In this document: piece after piece, positions 58,427 to 64,000 of the stretch | Layout: the number at the start of each line of letters is the position of its first letter | How positions within the stretch are numbered: the stretch's first letter is position 1 | DNA from: Rathayibacter sp. VKM Ac-2759 | Lineage (GTDB): Bacteria; Actinomycetota; Actinomycetes; Actinomycetales; Microbacteriaceae | DNA length: 64,000 nucleotides | Direction: 5' to 3' | Assembly (NCBI RefSeq): GCF_009834225.1 | Contig: NZ_CP047176.1 | Location: 620,001-684,000 of the forward strand | Notes under the pieces: model-generated | Told to the model about the DNA's origin: nothing | The model's input: the letters and a program-made list of their open reading frames with translations, nothing else | The model's database searches: none | Program-made: the position numbers and the translations under genes

Positions 58427-60913
58427 ATGCGCACTGCGTTCATCACTCCTCGCGCCGCCACCGGTGGCACCGGCGATCCCGCCTCCTATCTGAGGCGCGA
58501 GTTCGCGGTCACCGAGCGGCCCGTGCGGGCCACTCTGCGCAGCACCGCGGTCGGTCTGATCGAGCCCCACCTCAACGGAGGCGTCGTCGGCGACGAGGTC
58601 CTGGCGCCGGGCTGGACGTCGTACCGGCACCGCCTCGTCGTGAGCAGCCACGACGTGACCGACCGGATCGTCATCGGCTCCAACGCCGTCGGCGCGGTGC
58701 TCGGCGAGGGCTGGGCGCTGGGCCGGCTGGGCTGGGAGGAGAAGCGGCACCACTACTCCGACCGGCCCGCGGCCTGGCTCGAGCTCGTGCTCGAGTACGG
58801 CGACGGCAGCACCGAGGTCATCGGCAGCGACACCTCGTTCCGTGCGGCGACCGGAGGCGTGCGGGCCAACAGCATCTACGACGGCGAGGACTTCGACGCC
58901 CGGCTCGAGCCCTCCGGCTGGGACAGGGCAGGGTTCGACGACGTCGAGTGGGGAGGCGTCGAGCCCTTCGACTGGCCGGTCGAGTCGCTCGTCGACCCGC
59001 TCGCACCGCCGATCCGCCGGATCGAGGAGCTCGCCCCCGTCGAGATCCTGACGACCCCGGCGGGACGCACCGTCGTCGACTTCGGGCAGAACGTCTCGGG
59101 ATGGGTGCGCCTCACCGCGAGCGGGCCCGCGGGCACGACGATCACCCTCCGCCACTCCGAGGCGATGATCCACGGCGAGGCCGACTTCGAGACCATCCGC
59201 ACCGCCGCAGCGACCGACCGGTACATGCTGCGCGGCGAGGGGGCGGAGACGTGGGAGCCGCGGTTCACCTTCCACGGCTTCCGCTACGTCGAGGTCGACG
59301 GCTGGCCGGGCGAGCTGGACGCCTCGGCGCTGCGCGCGATCGTCGTGCACTCCGACATGACCCGCACGGGCTGGCTCGAGACCTCGAACCCGCTGCTGAA
59401 CCAGCTGCACTCCAACGCCGTCTGGTCGATGCGCGACAACTTCGTGGGCGTCCCCACCGACTGCCCGCAGCGCGACGAGCGCCTCGGCTGGACCGGCGAC
59501 ATCAACGCCTTCGCCCCGACCGCCGCGTTCCTCTACGACGTGCGCGGGGTCCTCGGCTCGTGGCTGCGCGACCTCGCGGTCGAGCAGGAGGAGAAGGGGT
59601 TCGTCCCGTGGGTCGTCCCCGATGTCCTCTCCACTCCGTCCTCCCCGACGGCGCTGTGGAGCGACGTCGCCGTCAGCCTGCCCTGGGCGCTGTACCGCGA
59701 GTACGGCGACGAGAGGATCCTCGCCGACGCCTACGGCTCCATGACCGCCTTCATCCGGCAGGTCGCGGGGCTGCTCGACGAGAACGGACTGTGGAGCACG
59801 GGGTTCCAGTACGGCGACTGGCTCGACCCCGACGCGCCGATCGACAACCCGGCCGGAGGCAAGACCGATCGTCACCTCGTGGCCGCCGCCTACCTGTGCC
59901 GCACGACGCGCGAGATGACCGACACGGCCCGCATCCTCGGCCGGGCCGACGACGCCGCGGAGTTCGGCGCGCTCGCCGACCGGGTGCGCAGGGCGTTCCT
60001 CGACGAGTACGTCAGCCCGAACGGCAGGCTGGTCGGCGAGACGGCGACCGCCTACGCGCTGGCCATCACCTTCGACCTCCTCGACGAGGCGCAGAAGATG
60101 CGCGCGGGCGATCGGCTCGCCGACATCGTCGCCCGCGCCGGCTACCGCATCTCGACGGGCTTCGCCGGGACTCCGCTGGTCACCGACGCCCTGTCGGCGA
60201 CCGGCCACCTCGGCGAGGCGTACCTGCTGCTCCTCGAGACCGGCTGCCCCTCGTTCCTCTATCCCGTGACCATGGGGGCGACGACCATCTGGGAGCGGTG
60301 GGACTCGATCCGCCCCGACGGCACGATCAACCCCTCGGGCATGACGTCGCTGAACCACTACGCGCTCGGTGCCGTGGTCGACTGGATGCACCGCACGATC
60401 GGCGGTCTGACCGCCGTCGAGCCCGGCTACCGGCGCATGCGGATCGCCCCGCTCCCCGGCGGCGGGCTCACCTCGGCGCAGCTGCGCCACACGACCGTTC
60501 ACGGCGAGGTCGGCATCGCCTGGAGCCTCGACGGCGGTACCGCCACCCTCGACGTGAGCATCCCCGAGGGCACGTCCGCGCAGGTCGTCCTCCCGGGCGT
60601 CCTGGACACCGCCCCGCTCGAGGTCTCGGCGGGCGAGCACCACTGGAGCTACGAGATCGAGGTCGCGGCCGCGTCGAGCTCGTTCGACCTCGACTCCACG
60701 CTGGGCGCCGTCGCGGCCGACCCGGCCGCCTGGCGGCGGTTCACCGACGTCTTCGCGCGCTACTACCCGGGCGTGCCGCTCGACGGCCGCGCACCGGAGG
60801 CGGCGGTGATGCCGATCCGCACCCTCCTCGACTACATCCCCGGCGTCTCGGACGAGTTCCGCTCCGACCTCGGCCACGCCCTCACCCCGGCCTCGACAGG
60901 AGCCTCCGCATGA
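58427..60913 (+). CDS. Alpha-L-rhamnosidase, glycoside hydrolase family 78
   Basis: An 828-residue enzyme releasing L-rhamnose from glycosides. The N-terminal half has beta domains (SYRHRLVVSSHDVTDRIVIG, VVDFGQNVSGWVRL), and the catalytic (alpha/alpha)6 barrel begins around residue 320. The family signature DCPQRDERLGWTGD spans residues 345-358, with E351 among the conserved acids, and PWVVPDV follows. The C-terminal beta domain ends AEVVLPG-like. No signal peptide is seen, so it acts inside the cell on imported sugars. Its stop overlaps the GH3 start (ATGA). Confidence 0.92.
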   Translation: MRTAFITPRAATGGTGDPASYLRREFAVTERPVRATLRSTAVGLIEPHLNGGVVGDEVLAPGWTSYRHRLVVSSHDVTDRIVIGSNAVGAVLGEGWALGRLGWEEKRHHYSDRPAAWLELVLEYGDGSTEVIGSDTSFRAATGGVRANSIYDGEDFDARLEPSGWDRAGFDDVEWGGVEPFDWPVESLVDPLAPPIRRIEELAPVEILTTPAGRTVVDFGQNVSGWVRLTASGPAGTTITLRHSEAMIHGEADFETIRTAAATDRYMLRGEGAETWEPRFTFHGFRYVEVDGWPGELDASALRAIVVHSDMTRTGWLETSNPLLNQLHSNAVWSMRDNFVGVPTDCPQRDERLGWTGDINAFAPTAAFLYDVRGVLGSWLRDLAVEQEEKGFVPWVVPDVLSTPSSPTALWSDVAVSLPWALYREYGDERILADAYGSMTAFIRQVAGLLDENGLWSTGFQYGDWLDPDAPIDNPAGGKTDRHLVAAAYLCRTTREMTDTARILGRADDAAEFGALADRVRRAFLDEYVSPNGRLVGETATAYALAITFDLLDEAQKMRAGDRLADIVARAGYRISTGFAGTPLVTDALSATGHLGEAYLLLLETGCPSFLYPVTMGATTIWERWDSIRPDGTINPSGMTSLNHYALGAVVDWMHRTIGGLTAVEPGYRRMRIAPLPGGGLTSAQLRHTTVHGEVGIAWSLDGGTATLDVSIPEGTSAQVVLPGVLDTAPLEVSAGEHHWSYEIEVAAASSSFDLDSTLGAVAADPAAWRRFTDVFARYYPGVPLDGRAPEAAVMPIRTLLDYIPGVSDEFRSDLGHALTPASTGASA

Positions 60914-63153
60914 CGATCGACATCAGCACCCTCACCCTCGAGCAGAAGGCGTCCCTGCTCTCGGGGCGCGACTTCTGGACGACGAAGGCGATCGAGGAGG
61001 CCGGCATCCCCTCGATCATGCTCACCGACGGGCCGCACGGCATCCGCAAGCAGGACGGCGACGCCGATCACCTCGGCATCAACGACGCCCTCCCCTCGAC
61101 CTGCTTCCCGCCCGCCGTGGCGGTCGGATCGAGCTGGGATCCGGAGGTCGCCGCCCAGCTGGGCGCGGCCGTCGGACGCGAGGCTCTCGCCGCCGGCGTC
61201 TCGGTCGTCCTCGGCCCGGGAGTGAACATCAAGCGCTCGCCGCTGTGCGGCCGCAATTTCGAGTACTACTCCGAGGATCCGCTGCTCTCGGGAGTGCTCG
61301 GCGCGGCGCACGTGCGCGGGCTGCAGGAGGTGGGCCCCGGCGCCTCCGTGAAGCACTTCGCCGCGAACAACCAGGAGCACGAGCGGATGCGCATCAGCGC
61401 CGACGTCGACGAGCGCACCCTGCGCGAGATCTACCTCCCCGCCTTCGAGCGGGTCGTGAAGGAGTCGGCGCCCGCGACGGTGATGGCCGCCTACAACAAG
61501 GTCAACGGGGTCTACGCCTCGCACGACCCGTGGCTGCTCACCGAGGTGCTGCGCGAGGACTGGGGATTCGAGGGCGCGGTCGTGTCCGACTGGGGTGCGG
61601 TCAGCGACCGCGTCGCCGGAGTCGCCGCGGGGATGGATCTCGAGATGCCCGGCAGCGGAGGCGGCACCGACCGGCAGATCGTCGACGCGGTCCGCTCGGG
61701 CCGGCTCTCCGAGGAAGCGGTCGACGCCGCGGTGCGCCGCGTCCTCGCGCTCACCGAGCTGCCGCACGAGGCGACGGGCGCGGTCGACGTCGACGCCCAC
61801 CACGCCCTCGCCCGCACGCTCGCGGCCGACTCCGTGGTGCTGCTCAAGAACGACGGCGTCCTGCCGCTCACCGCCCCGCGCATCGCCGTGATCGGCGTGT
61901 TCGCCGTCGAGCCGCGCTTCCAGGGCGGCGGCAGCTCGCACCTCACCCCCACGCGTGTCGACGTCCCCCTCGACGCCGTCCGCGATCTCGCCGTGGCGCG
62001 CGGGTCGGTGGTCGAGCACTCGCTAGGCTTCGTGCTCGGCGAGGACCCGGAGGCGGCCGAGCGCCGCGATCGAGCCGTCCGGACCGCGGCCGGGGCCGAC
62101 GTCGCGATCGTCTTCGCCGGACTCGGCGACAGTGAGGAGTCGGAGGGCTTCGACCGCAGCACGCTCGCTCTGCCGGCCGCGCAGGTCGAGGTGATCCGGG
62201 CGGTCGCGGCCACCGCCGCGCGCACGGTGGTCGTGCTCTCGAACGGCGGAGTCGTCTCGCTCGAGGGCTGGCACGACGACGTCGACGCGATCGTCGAGGG
62301 GTGGCTGCTCGGCCAGGCCGGAGGCTCGGCGATCGCCGACATCCTCTTCGGGGTGGTCACCCCGTCGGGGCGTCTCGCCGAGACGATCCCGCTCCGGCTC
62401 CAGGACACCCCGAGCTGGCACAACTTCCCGGGGGAGCAGGGCCACGTCCGCTACGGCGAGGGTGTGATGGTCGGCTACCGCCACCACGAGACCGCCCAGG
62501 TCGCCGTGCGCTACCCCTTCGGGCACGGCCTCAGCTACACGACCTTCCGCACCGCGGAGCTGGTCGTCGAGCAGACGGGGGACGACTCGGTCCGGGTCGC
62601 CGTCTCGGTCGAGAACACCGGAGCTGTCGCCGGCAAGCACGTCGTGCAGGTCTACGTCGCGACGGACGCGGGGCCGGTGCGCCGCCCCGCGCGGGAGCTG
62701 CGCGCCTTCGCCAAGGTCGCCCTCGAGCCCGGCGAATCGCGCACCGTCGAGTTCGATCTCGACCGCCGTGCCTTCGCCTACTGGGACATCGAGCTCTCGC
62801 AGTGGGTCGTCTCGGCCGGGAGCTACGCGGTGCAGATCGGCGAGAACGCCTCCGAGATCGTCGCCGCCGAGTCGGTCGTGCTGAGAGGTGACGTCCTCCT
62901 CCGCCCGCTCACGCTCGACTCGACGGTGGGCGACTGGTTCGCCCACCCCTCCGTCGGCCCCGCCCTGATGCAGGGCCTGGCCGCCGCGATGACCCCGGAG
63001 CAGTCGGCCCAGGCCGAGGAGAGCGGTGACGCGCTGCGGATGGTCGAGTCGATGCCGATGCAGCAGTTCCTGGCCTTCACGGGTGGCGCCCTGCCGATGG
63101 AGTGGCTGGAGCAGCTGATGGCGTCGAGCGCGGGCGACGAGGTGGCTGCGTGA
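60910..63153 (+). CDS. Glycoside hydrolase family 3 beta-glycosidase
   Basis: A 747-residue GH3 enzyme: an N-terminal TIM barrel with the conserved MLTDGPHGIR, KHFAANNQEHER and the nucleophile D227 in VVSDWGAV, a second alpha/beta sandwich (VVLLKNDGVLPL), and the C-terminal fibronectin III-like domain (RYPFGHGLSYTTF, GKHVVQVYV). It lacks a signal peptide and is presumably cytoplasmic. Together with the GH78 enzyme it would take apart rhamnosyl-glucosides such as those of plant flavonoids. Its stop and the next start overlap (GTGA). Confidence 0.93.
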   Translation: MTIDISTLTLEQKASLLSGRDFWTTKAIEEAGIPSIMLTDGPHGIRKQDGDADHLGINDALPSTCFPPAVAVGSSWDPEVAAQLGAAVGREALAAGVSVVLGPGVNIKRSPLCGRNFEYYSEDPLLSGVLGAAHVRGLQEVGPGASVKHFAANNQEHERMRISADVDERTLREIYLPAFERVVKESAPATVMAAYNKVNGVYASHDPWLLTEVLREDWGFEGAVVSDWGAVSDRVAGVAAGMDLEMPGSGGGTDRQIVDAVRSGRLSEEAVDAAVRRVLALTELPHEATGAVDVDAHHALARTLAADSVVLLKNDGVLPLTAPRIAVIGVFAVEPRFQGGGSSHLTPTRVDVPLDAVRDLAVARGSVVEHSLGFVLGEDPEAAERRDRAVRTAAGADVAIVFAGLGDSEESEGFDRSTLALPAAQVEVIRAVAATAARTVVVLSNGGVVSLEGWHDDVDAIVEGWLLGQAGGSAIADILFGVVTPSGRLAETIPLRLQDTPSWHNFPGEQGHVRYGEGVMVGYRHHETAQVAVRYPFGHGLSYTTFRTAELVVEQTGDDSVRVAVSVENTGAVAGKHVVQVYVATDAGPVRRPARELRAFAKVALEPGESRTVEFDLDRRAFAYWDIELSQWVVSAGSYAVQIGENASEIVAAESVVLRGDVLLRPLTLDSTVGDWFAHPSVGPALMQGLAAAMTPEQSAQAEESGDALRMVESMPMQQFLAFTGGALPMEWLEQLMASSAGDEVAA

Positions 63154-64000
63154 GCACGCGCCGCCGCGTCGTCCTGACCGGCGCGACGGGCAACTGGGGC
63201 CGCGCGGTGCTCGAGGCGTTCCGCGAGCGGTCGGAGACGTTCGACGTCGTGGCGCTCGTCCTGCCCTCTCCGGGCGACCTCGCCGTCATCCGCCGGTTCG
63301 AGGACATGGAGAACCTCGACGTCGTGTTCGGCGATCTGACGGACTACGCCGCGGTCGAGCGCTGCGTCCGCGGAGCCGACGTGGTCCTCCACATCGGTGC
63401 CGTGGTCTCGCCCTTCGCCGACGACCACCCGGAGCTCGCTCACCGCGTCAACGTCGGCAGCATCCGGAACATCGTCCGTGCGGTGAAGGCGCAGCCGGAC
63501 CCTGGAGCGATCGCCGTCGTCGGGATCGGGACGGTCGCCGAGACGGGCGACCGCACGCCTCCGCACCACTGGGGCAGGGTCGGCGACCCGCTGCGCGTCT
63601 CCCGGTTCGACGAGTACGGGCAGAGCAAGGTCGTCGCCGAGAAGGAGCTGGTCGACTCCGGACTTCCCCGCTGGACCTGGCTCCGCCAGACCGGCATCCT
63701 CCATCCCGGCATGCTCGAGATCCGCGACCCGATCATGACCCACTCCACGCTCGGCGGCGTCATGGAGTGGGTGACGGTCGAGGACGCCGCCCGCCTCATG
63801 GTGAACGTGTCCGAGGCCGGCGTCCCCGATGAGCTGTGGGGCGGGGTCTTCGACATCGGAGGCGGCGAGCAGTGGCGACTGACCAACTGGCAGCTGCAGT
63901 CGCGCATCGCGGGCGCCCTCGGGGTCGGCGACCCCCGGGCCTGGTACGAGCGCTCCTGGTTCGCGACCCGCAACTTCCACGGGCAGTGGTACAGCGACTC
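63150..64000 (+). CDS. NAD-dependent epimerase/dehydratase family protein, 3' partial
   Basis: The first 283 residues of an extended SDR protein, cut by the window end. The NAD-binding GATGNWG lies at residues 11-17, DGDLTDY-like binding follows (VVFGDLTDY), and the catalytic Y-x-x-x-K is Y156/K160 (YGQSK). Its translational coupling to the GH3 gene suggests it works on the released sugar, for example an oxidation or epimerisation step, but the substrate cannot be read from the sequence. Confidence 0.85.
   Translation, partial: MSTRRRVVLTGATGNWGRAVLEAFRERSETFDVVALVLPSPGDLAVIRRFEDMENLDVVFGDLTDYAAVERCVRGADVVLHIGAVVSPFADDHPELAHRVNVGSIRNIVRAVKAQPDPGAIAVVGIGTVAETGDRTPPHHWGRVGDPLRVSRFDEYGQSKVVAEKELVDSGLPRWTWLRQTGILHPGMLEIRDPIMTHSTLGGVMEWVTVEDAARLMVNVSEAGVPDELWGGVFDIGGGEQWRLTNWQLQSRIAGALGVGDPRAWYERSWFATRNFHGQWYSD

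Overview
The window is a high-GC chromosome segment from an actinobacterium, most likely a member of the Microbacteriaceae (Rathayibacter, Curtobacterium or Clavibacter relatives). The evidence is the very GC-rich third codon position, the ClpC/RadA/PanC/LysS set, a small protein family typical of Microbacteriaceae (50788..51096), and many genes that start 6-7 nt after a TANNNT hexamer, which is the signature of leaderless actinobacterial transcripts.

Core part 1 (1..28480). This holds a PH-domain membrane protein cut by the window edge, a DUF2520 dehydrogenase-like gene with panC, lysS, a secreted HExxH protein, a one-helix membrane protein, cardiolipin synthase, an AraC regulator, an NDH-2-like flavoprotein, pirin, clpC with a ClgR-like operator, an acetyltransferase, a DUF2207 membrane protein convergent with an LssY_C-domain protein, radA, hydrolases, tRNA-Ser(CGA), a MarR/FUSC divergon with a perfect palindromic operator, a MOSC protein, an XRE/MmyB-like regulator with an MFS pump, a small unknown protein and tRNA-Arg(ACG).

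Accessory region (about 28560..45250). It begins just after tRNA-Arg and is a mosaic of low-GC genes, pseudogenes and mobile DNA: a broken HTH/umuD junction, a umuC without a canonical start, an IS110-family transposase whose upstream non-coding DNA could encode a bridge RNA, a stand-alone SF2 helicase with a C-terminal PD-(D/E)xK-like nuclease motif (838 aa), a decayed serine recombinase with a palindrome-rich res-like site, a secreted lipase-like pair, small membrane proteins, a frameshifted two-gene remnant, and a two-gene low-GC operon (PD-(D/E)xK-like protein plus an unknown helical protein). A second, truncated umuDC copy closes the region. The two umuDC copies are direct repeats about 15.8 kb apart, so the segment could be lost by homologous recombination. 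The helicase-nuclease gene and the two-gene operon are the best candidates for uncharacterised defence functions.

Core/flexible part 2 (45268..64000). This holds a YciI/ECF sigma pair, a TspO-like protein divergent from a MarR regulator, a CPBP protease, small membrane and YciI-like proteins, an MBL hydrolase with an aldo/keto reductase, a second XRE/MmyB-like regulator with a 14-TM MFS pump, and a glycoside-catabolism cluster. In that cluster a divergent LacI repressor faces a sugar transporter, an alpha-L-rhamnosidase, a GH3 glycosidase and an NAD-dependent sugar epimerase/dehydrogenase-like gene cut by the window end. Three copies of a CGCGCTAGC motif lie between lacI and the transporter. 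The last three genes overlap by 4 nt each and probably act together to import and dismantle rhamnose-containing glycosides.
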